Origin: Flagellimonas chongwuensis
GTDB lineage: Bacteria; Bacteroidota; Bacteroidia; Flavobacteriales; Flavobacteriaceae
DNA: 64,000 bases
Reading direction: 5' to 3'
Assembly: GCF_013376415.1 (NCBI RefSeq)
Contig: NZ_WYET01000003.1
Coordinates: 186,001 to 250,000, forward strand
Positions 43,542 through 52,152 of the stretch are shown here, one piece after another. The notes under the pieces are model-generated. The model had not been told where the DNA came from, made no database searches, and worked only from the letters and a program-made list of their open reading frames with translations. A program made the translations under genes and the position numbers. The first letter of the stretch is position 1. Every line of letters begins with the position of its first letter.

Positions 43542-44534
43542 ATGGAAAAACCATTTAAAATACTCTCCATAGATGGAGGTGGTATTAAGGGATTGTACAG
43601 CTCAAAGATTCTAGAGCATTTTGAAGAGGAATTTCAGTGCAATCTTGTAGACTACTTTGACATGATTTGCGGGACCTCTACAGGGGGAATACTGGGCCTT
43701 GCTCTTTCATTAAAACTTAAAGCAGCAGAAATCTCCAAGCTATATGAAGAAAAAGGAGATCTGATTTTTCCTCCACAGTCAAAAATTAGGGGAATTTTCA
43801 AGCAGACTTTCAGAGGGGGCAAATATGGTGACGAGGCCTTGAAGGAGGCTCTTGAAGCCACTTTTGGAGAGCACAAGATTGGTGATAGCAATTGTCTACT
43901 GTGTATTCCCAGTTACTCATTAACCGATGCTAGGCCTTTTGTCTTCAAATATGATCACAAGGAAGGCAATCTAAGCCGCGACAACATGGCGAGATATGTA
44001 GATGTGGCACTCGCCACGTCCGCAGCCCCCACCTATTTTCCATTGGCTGAAATCAAGGACTATGACAACAAACAGTTTGTTGATGGAGGTCTTTATGCTA
44101 ACAATCCTAGTATCGTTGGTTTCATAGAGGCACTGACTTATTTCGTTGGTGAGGACAAGGAGTATGACGAGGTCCAGATTCTTTCCATCAGCAGCTTGAC
44201 AAATACGGTTGGAAAAAACACAGGATTGGCAAGAGACCGCGCATTTATTGATTGGAGAGACGAACTCTTTGACACCATGCTTACGGGACAAGCAAAATTT
44301 ATTGAGTACTTCATGTCCAAAGTCCATGAAATCAATGCGATTCCTGTAAAGCACATACGTGTACCGAGCGAAATCCTATCCCCGGAGCAGCAAAGCATGG
44401 TTAAGTTGGACAAAGCCACTAAGCAATCCATTGACCTGTTAAAGGGAAAGGGCAACGACATGGGCATCATCTGGCGGAAAAAGGATGAAATAAAACAGTT
44501 TTTCGAAACCGAGAAAACATACAAAACAAACTAA
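43542..44534 (+). CDS. capV: CapV patatin-like phospholipase (CBASS effector)
   Basis: A 330-residue patatin phospholipase. It has the oxyanion GGGIKG (residues 12-17), the catalytic Ser46 in GTSTGG and the catalytic Asp181 in VDGGLYANNP. In type II CBASS the cyclic nucleotide made by the CD-NTase activates CapV to degrade membrane phospholipid and kill the infected cell. The ATG at 43542 is chosen over an upstream TTG. It is first in the four-gene operon, six bases before the CD-NTase. Confidence 0.92.
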   Translation: MEKPFKILSIDGGGIKGLYSSKILEHFEEEFQCNLVDYFDMICGTSTGGILGLALSLKLKAAEISKLYEEKGDLIFPPQSKIRGIFKQTFRGGKYGDEALKEALEATFGEHKIGDSNCLLCIPSYSLTDARPFVFKYDHKEGNLSRDNMARYVDVALATSAAPTYFPLAEIKDYDNKQFVDGGLYANNPSIVGFIEALTYFVGEDKEYDEVQILSISSLTNTVGKNTGLARDRAFIDWRDELFDTMLTGQAKFIEYFMSKVHEINAIPVKHIRVPSEILSPEQQSMVKLDKATKQSIDLLKGKGNDMGIIWRKKDEIKQFFETEKTYKTN

Positions 44535-44540
44535 TGTGAT

Positions 44541-45536
44541 ATGGCAAACTTACATGACACTTTTATGGAATTCAATGATATTATCTATCTGAGTCCGCAG
44601 AAAAAATCGGAGCTGAGAACATCCAGAAACTCTATCAGGGATGACATTACCAAATACTTCAATGAAAAAAGGGACAAGCATACCGTAAAATATAAAGGTC
44701 AAGGGTCATTTTCGACTAATACTTGTATCTTACCGATAAGTGGAGAGTATGATGTGGATGATGGAGTCTATATTTTTGGGAAGGAGGAAGACCGGCCTAC
44801 ACCACAAACCGCGCACAATTGGATTTATGAGGCGGTAAAGGACAGGACCAACCAAGATACAATCGACAAGAACACGTGTGTCCGGGTGCAGTATGCCAGA
44901 AACTATCATGTTGATCTACCCATCTATTATAAGACCACCGACACCAAGGACGAATATTTTTTTGATTCCGAGGATATACCTGAATTGGCCCACAAAGACA
45001 AGGGATGGATTGAAAGTGACCCCTACGCATTTAGGAAATGGTTTATCAATGAGGCCAGAGGCAAGGACCAACTGAAACGAATAATCCGGTACCTGAAAGC
45101 CTGGACGGACAACAAATCCTACTTAAATTTACCTAGTGGCATGGTGTTTACAATTCTTGCCGTAGAACATTTCACATCTATGGATAGGGATGACGAAGCA
45201 CTTTTGAAGACCCTAGAAAACATTCAGGAAGCTATTGATGATGTCAAGTTTTGGTCCGCTTCTTACAGCTGTTACAGGCCGACTGTGAATACAACCGAAA
45301 ACCTGATGGACAAATATGCTTCGGAAACTAGAAAGAAGAACTTTTTGGAAGCACTGGACAATTTTATCATTTCTGGGAAACAGGCCCTTGAATTGAAAAG
45401 CAGAAAAGATGCCTGTGCTAAATGGCAACGGCATTTAGGAAGTCGATTCCCCTGTGCCAACATTGTGGAAGATGATGAGCAATTGGCCAAATCGTTCGTC
45501 GTACCGGACGTAATCAGGGATAATAAATCGGCCTAA
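44541..45536 (+). CDS. CD-NTase cyclic oligonucleotide synthase (DncV-like, CBASS)
   Basis: A 331-residue CD-NTase of the DncV type. The nucleotidyltransferase motif is GQGSFSTNT with Gly55-Ser56, then the metal-binding YDVDDG (Asp71, Asp73) and the third Asp125 in YHVDLPIYY. It makes a cyclic di- or trinucleotide after phage infection; which one cannot be read here. The C-terminus ends ...DNKSA; a terminal small residue is expected because Cap2 conjugates the C-terminus of its CD-NTase to targets. Confidence 0.92.
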   Translation: MANLHDTFMEFNDIIYLSPQKKSELRTSRNSIRDDITKYFNEKRDKHTVKYKGQGSFSTNTCILPISGEYDVDDGVYIFGKEEDRPTPQTAHNWIYEAVKDRTNQDTIDKNTCVRVQYARNYHVDLPIYYKTTDTKDEYFFDSEDIPELAHKDKGWIESDPYAFRKWFINEARGKDQLKRIIRYLKAWTDNKSYLNLPSGMVFTILAVEHFTSMDRDDEALLKTLENIQEAIDDVKFWSASYSCYRPTVNTTENLMDKYASETRKKNFLEALDNFIISGKQALELKSRKDACAKWQRHLGSRFPCANIVEDDEQLAKSFVVPDVIRDNKSA

Positions 45537-45538
45537 CC

Positions 45539-47281
45539 TTGGAATTGGAAGACCTTTTTGAACATCTAAGCAAAACAGAGAAATGCCGAATCGTTGATGC
45601 TGGGGAATACGAAGGTTTAGAGTATCCATTTACCAAAGAGGGACAGGTATGGGAAATCACTTCAGAGATTACCTTTAAAGGCAATTTTTTAGAATTGGTG
45701 CTCTATTTGGATTTTCCGCCGGAGTTTCCATACAAACTTCCAAAGCTATACATTGAAAGGAACATTTACGAGTCCCTGAAATTTATTCCCCATGTTAATG
45801 AGGACTGTTCCATTTGCATTTTTGATGACGGGCTGAATACTGTGATTCCGAAGGATAGCCTTCCGGACTTCGTTGAGTTCATTTTGCATCGGGGCAAGAA
45901 AATTATCAAGGATGGAGATGACAAAAGTTATAAGGAAACCGAATTCAAAAAAGAGTTCAAGGCCTATTGGGATTTGAAATACTCTGATAAAGATGAGATT
46001 TTTTCAATCGGCATACATTCCATATCAGATCATACTAAGGAAATAAAGGCGGTTGCCTTTCAAGGCAAATCACTGGCACAGTACCACTACTATCTCTATA
46101 CGGATGAAGAAGACCTAAAGAAGATTGAGGCGTATGCCCAAGCAAAAAAATGCAACACTATCGAGATGGCAGTACTTGAAATTGAGTTTACCAAAGCAGT
46201 ACCTCCATTTCAGATGACTTACGAGGAATCTTTGGACCACATAAGAAACAATCAAGAAAAATATCGGACATTCAAGCAGTTGTGCAAAACCAAATCGCTA
46301 GGTGAAATATTAGTGGTTTTTCGAAATCGTGGAGTGGACAGCGTTGAGTTATATGGATGGAATTACGAACAATTGCCGATCTTACCGAGAAAAATAAGTG
46401 GCATGCGGAGAAGGCCCTCCAATTTTGAAATCCTATCGGCACCAGGTTTGGGAAAATCAAAACTTGTTCGACGTTTAACGTTTGATAACCTAAGCATGGA
46501 ACGTCTATACATAAGGACCTCCGGCATTGTTGAAGAAGAATCGAGCGTTCTCTGTACAGGTATGGGAAGCGTAGGTTCCAATCTCATCTATTTTCTAAAA
46601 AATCTACCAATCAATAAATTTGGCCTCATAGATCCACAAAAATTGGGTGCTGAAAACATTAAAAGAAACCTATTAGGATTCAGCGGAGTGAATGAATTCA
46701 AGGTAGACGTACTGGCCAGTTTCCTATTGGATCATAACCCAATGAACGAAGTTCAAAAACGTCGGGAACATGTGGCCTCTGTGATTCAGATTCAACCTGA
46801 TTTCATCAACTCCTTTGATATCCATATTGTAGCTGTGGGAAAAACCATGGTTGAGGAATATATATTGACAGCATTGGAATCTGGTATATTGACCAAGCCA
46901 ACAGTTCTGCTTTGGGTAGAACCTTATTTGGCCTCCGGCCAAGTATTGTTGATAAATCCCGCAGATGCCAAAACCACAAAGGATTTGGTCCGTGATTTTA
47001 AATATGCCGTGGTTTCGAGTGAGGATACTTCTATGAATTCAGTTTATTTGGTCGAAGGAAGCTGCCAGTCTGGGTACTTTCCCTATTCATCCACTTACCT
47101 AACCCAATTTTTGGCAGCAGTGTTTCCATTTATAAAAGAAGCGGTTCTTAAAGGCATTGATAAATCGGAGGTGTATACATGGGTAGGAGACAAGGATTTT
47201 CTGTTAAGTAGGGGCTTGGTGCTCTCCGATTTTGGTAAGGCGCAATCGTCCTTTTCATTAATCAAAAACGATATACTATGA
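45539..47281 (+). CDS. cap2: Cap2 E1/E2-type conjugation enzyme (type II CBASS)
   Basis: A 580-residue fusion. The N-terminal E2-like domain has the catalytic cysteine region HVNEDCSICIF (Cys93 aligned with ubiquitin E2s). A linker domain follows, then a C-terminal E1-like adenylation domain with the nucleotide-binding CTGMGSVGSN near residue 339 and a downstream GSCQSGYFPYS cysteine. Cap2 primes the CD-NTase by linking it to cellular targets. The only usable start is TTG at 45539, two bases after the CD-NTase stop, so expression is probably coupled and lowered. Confidence 0.92.
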   Translation: MELEDLFEHLSKTEKCRIVDAGEYEGLEYPFTKEGQVWEITSEITFKGNFLELVLYLDFPPEFPYKLPKLYIERNIYESLKFIPHVNEDCSICIFDDGLNTVIPKDSLPDFVEFILHRGKKIIKDGDDKSYKETEFKKEFKAYWDLKYSDKDEIFSIGIHSISDHTKEIKAVAFQGKSLAQYHYYLYTDEEDLKKIEAYAQAKKCNTIEMAVLEIEFTKAVPPFQMTYEESLDHIRNNQEKYRTFKQLCKTKSLGEILVVFRNRGVDSVELYGWNYEQLPILPRKISGMRRRPSNFEILSAPGLGKSKLVRRLTFDNLSMERLYIRTSGIVEEESSVLCTGMGSVGSNLIYFLKNLPINKFGLIDPQKLGAENIKRNLLGFSGVNEFKVDVLASFLLDHNPMNEVQKRREHVASVIQIQPDFINSFDIHIVAVGKTMVEEYILTALESGILTKPTVLLWVEPYLASGQVLLINPADAKTTKDLVRDFKYAVVSSEDTSMNSVYLVEGSCQSGYFPYSSTYLTQFLAAVFPFIKEAVLKGIDKSEVYTWVGDKDFLLSRGLVLSDFGKAQSSFSLIKNDIL

Positions 47282-47766
47282 CCATATGTCTTGGAAATAC
47301 CAACCTTAAAATTTTCCCGAAATCTTTCCATAAGATGCAAGCTTACATTCAGGACAACGATTCCAAGGAGGAAGCAGGGGGTATTATGTTGGGATATTGC
47401 ATGGATGAGAACAATTTTAGTATTATTGAGGTTACCATGCCCGATAAAGAAGATAAGCAGAGTAGGTATGGTTTTTGGCGCGCCAGTGTGCTGCACCAAC
47501 GCTTTTTGAATAGGCTCTTTAAAAAGAGTAAAGGAAAAAGCATCTATTTAGGGGAATGGCATACTCATCCAGAGGATATTCCAACCCCATCCTGTTTGGA
47601 CCGGAAATCTATTGTTGATCAAATACGAAAGAGTAAGTTGAATTCAGATAGGATATTTTCCCTTATCATGGGACGCAAGGGGCTGCATTTGAGTTTGGTC
47701 AAAAAGGAGGGTGTTGTTTTTGAAAGACAAATAAAATTTGAAGAGCTATCTAGCCCTTTGGACTAA
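47278..47766 (+). CDS. cap3: Cap3 JAB/JAMM isopeptidase (type II CBASS)
   Basis: A 162-residue JAMM metalloprotease: Glu31/Glu32 in EEAGGIMLGY and the zinc motif H95-T-H97-P...S105-x-x-D108 in GEWHTHPEDIPTPSCLD. Cap3 removes the CD-NTase from Cap2-made conjugates and so restrains or recycles the system. It overlaps cap2 by four bases (ATGA) and completes the operon capV-cdn-cap2-cap3. Confidence 0.93.
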   Translation: MTICLGNTNLKIFPKSFHKMQAYIQDNDSKEEAGGIMLGYCMDENNFSIIEVTMPDKEDKQSRYGFWRASVLHQRFLNRLFKKSKGKSIYLGEWHTHPEDIPTPSCLDRKSIVDQIRKSKLNSDRIFSLIMGRKGLHLSLVKKEGVVFERQIKFEELSSPLD

Positions 47767-47934
47767 ATTAACCTGAATGTTACACCAAATGCCCATGCGG
47801 CTCAATCCATCATAATTAAGATCAGTTAAGAAAATAAGAATAATGAGGAACTCTTGGAAAGAAATTTTAGGCTAAGAAAGGAGCTATTATTTTTAAGGAA
47901 TTGACCACTATTTATGATTAATCATTGATAGTAT

Positions 47935-48278
47935 TCATGAATTTTGAGTTTTTTCTATTTTCACTCTATTCAGAATTATCTTCAAAACAGCCATATCCTC
48001 ACTCACTTTTCTATCAATGATCTTGGCATAATGTTGAGTGATCCGAAGATTTTCGTGTCCCAGCATTTGTCCCACAATTTCAATGGGAATACCATTGGAA
48101 AGCGCTACAATAGTGGGAAAAGTGTGCCTGGCCAAATGAGTAATCAGATACTTTTTGATGCCACAAAGGTGAGCGATTTCTTCAAGATAGACATTGGACT
48201 TCTGATTGCTCAATACAGGCAACACACTATCACCATTGACACTTTCTGGGTGGTTAGGATTGTTTTCAAGGACATTAC
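47935..48278 (-). pseudogene. Tyrosine recombinase/integrase C-terminal remnant
   Basis: The frame from about 48278 encodes a Bacteroidota phage-integrase C-terminus. It reads ESVNGDSVLPVLSNQKSN, then HLARHTFPTIVALSNGIPIE, LGHENLRITQHYAKI (R-H box, LGH and the nucleophile Tyr). Stops lie directly upstream, and the N-terminal DNA-binding half and first catalytic arginine are missing. It marks a dead mobile element downstream of the CBASS operon. Confidence 0.8.
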
Positions 48279-48334
48279 AGGTAATTTTCTACAGATTGAG
48301 TTAAAATTCCCCTTTTTATTTCCTTCAAATTACT

Positions 48335-48412
48335 TTAAAATAGGGAGATTACCCTAAAAATTTGAACTACTTTGTTTTTGAAATCATACTCAATCCCGTC
48401 GGGCAACAACAT
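48335..48412 (-). pseudogene. Possible serine recombinase C-terminal scrap
   Basis: A 25-codon frame MLLPDGIEYDFKNKVVQIF... ending RVISLF resembles the conserved end of Bacteroidota site-specific recombinases (lfPeGI-yd--n--vRT-rvN-lF). It is only a scrap, out of context, between the integrase remnant and the AbiEi gene. Confidence 0.35.
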
Positions 48413-48464
48413 CTATTTTATGGATTTTTTCGTTTCCAATTCCTTTTGTTTGGTTTTTCTACTC

Positions 48465-48497
48465 TTAGGAGATATGGTAAAATGTCGCTTTATTCAT
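48465..48497 (-). pseudogene. Truncated first codons of an AbiEii-type toxin (tentative)
   Basis: An ATG overlapping the AbiEi stop opens MNKATFYHIS and then hits a stop. AbiEi antitoxins are normally followed by an overlapping AbiEii toxin gene, so this looks like the severed start of one. The identification rests on position, not on similarity. Confidence 0.3.
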
Positions 48498-49092
48498 TAT
48501 CTAAGCTCCTTTCCATAATCTTTTGTATCCATACCGGTGCCAGTTCTATATCGTGGAGCAGGTTCTTTTGGTCTTCTTTTTTCAAAAGGGCCATGATTTT
48601 TGATTCCTCCTCTTCCGTTAATCTATCCTTTCCAATCTCACGGAGTGCCTGTATCACCAATCTGCTTATCCCACCCTTGGCCATCAGGTTCTTGGGAGTG
48701 GTCTTCTTCAGTTTTATGCTTCGTTTGCCCAGTTTTATTTCCCTAGGGGCTCCATCGGTCAGAAAGACAAGTTTCATGGGCACTTGTGTACTGAGCCCCA
48801 ACGCACTTAGGGCATATGCCCCGGTGGGCACCAACCTTATCTTGTCCCTTTTGGCTATGGCCATTGCAATTTCCTCTGCCGTTGGCAATACCTCCCCTGC
48901 ATATTTGCTTATTTTGGGACGTGCATAGATCCCCTGGGTCACCCTTTGCACATAACCTTCCTTTTCCAATCTATGGAGGGCCAAACGTACCGCTTCTGAT
49001 GAACCCAGCCCCCGAAAGTCGTTAGGGAACAATAACTCTCCCCTTTTTTTCCTGGAAATTCTTTTCTTTATTTTGGACTCGATACTCTCCAC
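48490..49092 (-). CDS. DUF6088 / AbiEi-type antitoxin, orphan
   Basis: A 200-residue protein with an N-terminal winged helix (GELLFPNDFRGLGSSEAVRLALHRLEKEGYVQRV, quoted here in parts as FRGLGSSEAVRLALHRLEKE and GIYARPK). This is followed by the TAEEIAMAIAKRD / GAYALSALGLSTQVP region of the DUF6088/AbiEi family, the autorepressing antitoxin of type IV toxin-antitoxin (abortive infection AbiE) systems. GTG at 49092 is the start. The toxin partner that should follow is missing. Confidence 0.75.
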   Translation of the reverse strand: MESIESKIKKRISRKKRGELLFPNDFRGLGSSEAVRLALHRLEKEGYVQRVTQGIYARPKISKYAGEVLPTAEEIAMAIAKRDKIRLVPTGAYALSALGLSTQVPMKLVFLTDGAPREIKLGKRSIKLKKTTPKNLMAKGGISRLVIQALREIGKDRLTEEEESKIMALLKKEDQKNLLHDIELAPVWIQKIMERSLDNE

Positions 49093-49213
49093 GAACTTAT
49101 TTTATAACAAATTTAGAAAATATTTGTTACAATAATTTTTCCAATGAAAGCTTTTTTACCATTTGGTATTGTACCCAAGGGTATAAAATTGCAACCCTGG
49201 CCTTGGCAACGGT
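49093..49213. other. AT-rich gap, antitoxin promoter region
   Basis: No gene. This presumably holds the AbiEi promoter. No further structure seen. Confidence 0.3.
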
Positions 49214-49931
49214 TCATAAAGATCGGCCCGTTCCTACATCCGAGGACTCCGTATGGGAGATTACCGGCCTTTCCGGTTCTTTTTCCTTATCCGCAATATC
49301 CACATTGAACTTTTTATCCCGTTTCTCGTTGATCTGTTCCATTCTTGTCTCCATCTTCTTGAGCTCGTCCAATTTATCAAAATCAAGATCCAATATTTTT
49401 TTTGGTTAGAGGGGACATGAAGTTCATGGTCAAGCGCCAGTTCCTTTTGGTCCTTGATCGATTGGGGAATCATGGAAAGGGCATTGTACATATAATCGGC
49501 AACACTTTTGGTGTTGGTAACAATCCGTCTGGCCCAATGTCCATAGGTCGAATTGTCCGTCTGGACAAATAAAGGAATGGGTTTCACATCCTCTATCCTA
49601 ATGCACAGGCTTGTACCATCTATATTTAGTACCTGGCGTGCCGAGACCTCCCCTTGTGCTTTTCAATATTCTTCATCACCCTTTCCTTCTCTCAAGAATG
49701 AAACCGGATATTGTTCTCCGCTTCAAGCCTGTTCCGCTTGGAGATTGATTGTTCCAGTTGCAGTTCTTCCAGCCTTTTATCCAATTGTTCCTTTTTTAGG
49801 AAAAGCAGATCGTTCTTTGCCACAGCAAACAAGGTCTTGCAATCGATGAAACCATTGTCGCCCACTGGGCATATGTCCAGTTTGTTGAACTGGCAAGGCA
49901 CTATTTTGAAGACAAAAAAATAGAATACCAT
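49214..49931 (-). pseudogene. Decayed C-terminus of a mobile-element helicase/methylase
   Basis: Three frame pieces on the minus strand read as one degraded protein end. They are a coiled segment near 49692-49880 (KEQLDKRLEELQLEQSISKR), then ARQVLNIDGTSLCIRIEDVK ... ADYMYNALSMIPQSIKDQKE (about 49400-49670), then after a frameshift near 49400 KKILDLDFDKLDELKKMETR to a stop at 49214. The order (coil, short beta segment, helical MP--I---KE----LE, KxxEL--LK--L) resembles the tail of large helicase/DNA methylase proteins of Bacteroidota conjugative elements. Stops and a shift show it is not functional. Confidence 0.4.
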
Positions 49932-49975
49932 CTAACAAAAAACATATTGTCTTAATTTTGATATAATAAGATAAA

Positions 49976-50314
49976 ATGATTTTAATGACTGTAAACGAAT
50001 TTATTGCAAATCATGACAAACAAGATTTTATCTTGGCGGTAAAAATATTGGGTGAAGAGAATATTCTTTTTGAGAACCAATTTTCCTTTTTAAATGATGC
50101 CAGCATGCGCAGGAGTCGAAGGCTTATAAGAGCCTTTAAACATTTTGGTTTGGAAAAGGATGTTCATTGTGTCTCATGGAACATTGACAAAGAAGGTTTT
50201 ATGCATTGCGCATTCTTTGTGGGTGATAGATTTTCAACCCTACAGGATGTTAAAAGGGCACATTTAAATTATTTTTGCAATGTTCCAAAAAATAAAATCT
50301 GTCCTAAAAAATAG
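49976..50314 (+). CDS. Hypothetical protein
   Basis: A 112-residue protein with no signal peptide or membrane helix. It has a basic helix (RRSRRLIRAFKHFGLEKD) followed by a beta segment (HCVSWNIDKEGFMHCAFFVG). It lies alone between the decayed island and the T9SS genes. No family recognised. Confidence 0.45.
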   Translation: MILMTVNEFIANHDKQDFILAVKILGEENILFENQFSFLNDASMRRSRRLIRAFKHFGLEKDVHCVSWNIDKEGFMHCAFFVGDRFSTLQDVKRAHLNYFCNVPKNKICPKK

Positions 50315-50405
50315 CATCCCAACAACTCTCTTTGATATGATTTGGTTAGTTTGGTCGCCCCCCGCGGATGGCAAAAAGCTGACATCAAAGCTCAAGGGTA
50401 CGCAG

Positions 50406-52148
50406 TTATTTCCACTCAAGAATGATAAACTCACACCGTCTATTTTGTTCGTGATCTTGTTCGGTACAATCGTTTTCGGCTGGGCACTGCACAAGTGGTT
50501 TGGATTCGCCATAACCCACAGCAATGACCCTATCTTCTGAAATGCCATTTTCGACCAAGAATTCTTTTACGGAGTCGGCCCGTTTTTGTGAGAGTTCCAA
50601 ATTGTACCTGTCGTTGCCTCTATTATCGGTATGGGTTCCAACTTCAACCTTCATGATCGGGTATTTGTTCATTGTGCGGATAACTATGTCCAATCTGTTT
50701 CGAACATCTTTTCTTAGGTACCATAGGTTGTAATCAAAATGAATTTGTTCTGTCTTGATGAAGGTTTTGTCGTCTTTTCGGACAATTGCTTCATCTTCTT
50801 TTTCGTTTGATGGAGCCGTGCCTTCATCGGTCTTATCGGGAATATTGGATGCCAGTTGCGTGGTTTCCTCCTCTGTTTTAATAACCAGAGGTTTGGTTTC
50901 CCTAAAAGAATAGATATCATCACTACCTTTTCCCGTGGGACGGTTGGATGAAAAATAACCTTCTTTTGACGAGTGGAAGGAAATCGCAAAATCATCATAG
51001 CCACTATTTACCGGTAGCCCTAAGTTGTCCGGTTTTTTGTAGTCGCCAAATTCAAGCTTTGAAATAAAAATATCCAAAAGTCCAAATCCAGGATGACCGT
51101 TGGAGGCAAAGTAAAGATTGTTCTGCTCGTCCAAGAACGGAAATTGCTCTTTCCTTGGCGTATTGATGGATGCCCCAAGATTGACTGGTGAACTATAAGT
51201 GTCTTTGGAAAGTATGTTTACGCTGTATAGATCAAAAGAGCCGAACCCACCTGGGCGATCAGAAGCAAAATAAAGCTTGGTTTCATCCTCGGTCAATGCA
51301 GGATGCTCGGTGGAATATTTGTCGCTATTGAAGGGAAGTTCGGTGATGTTGTCCCACCTATTGTCAATCCATTCTGCTTTGTAGATTTTAAGATTGGAGA
51401 CTTTTTTTTCATCTGTTTTTTTCCTGCCCCTTAAGTAATTGTTCCGAGTAAAGTAAATGGTTTTTCTGTCTTTGGTAATGGCATAGGTGCCCTCGTGCAT
51501 TTTGGTATTTATTTTGCCCGGTAAACTTTTGCTAAAAGCATCATGCTGGTTGATTTTAACAATCGGATGGGCATAAATGTCCAAATAGTTTTGATTGTTC
51601 CAGCGGTATCTCTTTTTTAATGAAGTATTCCTTTTGCTGGCTGCGGTATAAATTAGATTGGAGTCAATTTGTATCGCTGCAAATTCCGAACCCGGGGTGT
51701 TCAATGGAAGATTTTGAATGATAAATCTATCACCAATGGCATTAACGGCATTAAGATATTGGTTGTCTTTTCTGGCTTTGTCAATCGATACCGAATCACC
51801 CAAATTTTGATAATACTTTTGCAATGCATTTTCTGCCTCTTCATATTTGCCGGTTGCTTTTAGCGATTGATTGAGTTTAAAAAAGTATTCGGGATCAACG
51901 GTTTTTCCCGTTCTTGAGGTAAGGGTCTTGTACCACCGTGCCGCTGAATGCATATCGTAGGTTCGGTAATAGGCATCTGCTAGGTTTTGTAGAACGTGCT
52001 GACTCTTGTTGGTCGATAAAACTTGTTCGTACAAGGGAATGGCATCGCTGTAAAATGCACGTTCAAAATAGGTGTTGGCACGTTCCAATTCTTGTTGTGC
52101 GAACACGGGTTGTGAACCGATCAGTATGATAAAAAGTAATTTTTTCAT
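50406..52148 (-). CDS. OmpA-family protein with PD40/TPR, T9SS-associated
   Basis: A 580-residue envelope protein: signal peptide (MKKLLFIILIGSQPVFA), TPR-like repeats (20-130), PD40-type WD-like repeats (about 190-420, for example LYFASDRPGGFGSFDLY) and a C-terminal OmpA peptidoglycan-binding domain (MKVEVGTHTDNRGNDRYNLELS). This is the PorE-like architecture that accompanies PorP/SprF and type B sorted adhesins in flavobacteria. It is third gene of the trio; the ATG at 52148 gives the signal peptide. Confidence 0.88.
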   Translation of the reverse strand: MKKLLFIILIGSQPVFAQQELERANTYFERAFYSDAIPLYEQVLSTNKSQHVLQNLADAYYRTYDMHSAARWYKTLTSRTGKTVDPEYFFKLNQSLKATGKYEEAENALQKYYQNLGDSVSIDKARKDNQYLNAVNAIGDRFIIQNLPLNTPGSEFAAIQIDSNLIYTAASKRNTSLKKRYRWNNQNYLDIYAHPIVKINQHDAFSKSLPGKINTKMHEGTYAITKDRKTIYFTRNNYLRGRKKTDEKKVSNLKIYKAEWIDNRWDNITELPFNSDKYSTEHPALTEDETKLYFASDRPGGFGSFDLYSVNILSKDTYSSPVNLGASINTPRKEQFPFLDEQNNLYFASNGHPGFGLLDIFISKLEFGDYKKPDNLGLPVNSGYDDFAISFHSSKEGYFSSNRPTGKGSDDIYSFRETKPLVIKTEEETTQLASNIPDKTDEGTAPSNEKEDEAIVRKDDKTFIKTEQIHFDYNLWYLRKDVRNRLDIVIRTMNKYPIMKVEVGTHTDNRGNDRYNLELSQKRADSVKEFLVENGISEDRVIAVGYGESKPLVQCPAENDCTEQDHEQNRRCEFIILEWK

Positions 52149-52152
52149 TGCT

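Noticed and set aside
48362..48928. Plus-strand frame opposite the AbiEi gene
   Set aside because: It is antisense to a recognisable DUF6088 protein, has low-complexity Phe/Ser-rich sequence and no family signature.
49800..49968. Plus-strand frame ending ETIVAHWAYVQFVELARHYF ... NILS*
   Set aside because: It looks protein-like (amphipathic, Trp/Tyr), but has no start and is antisense to the helicase remnant. I could not decide between the strands and did not annotate it separately.
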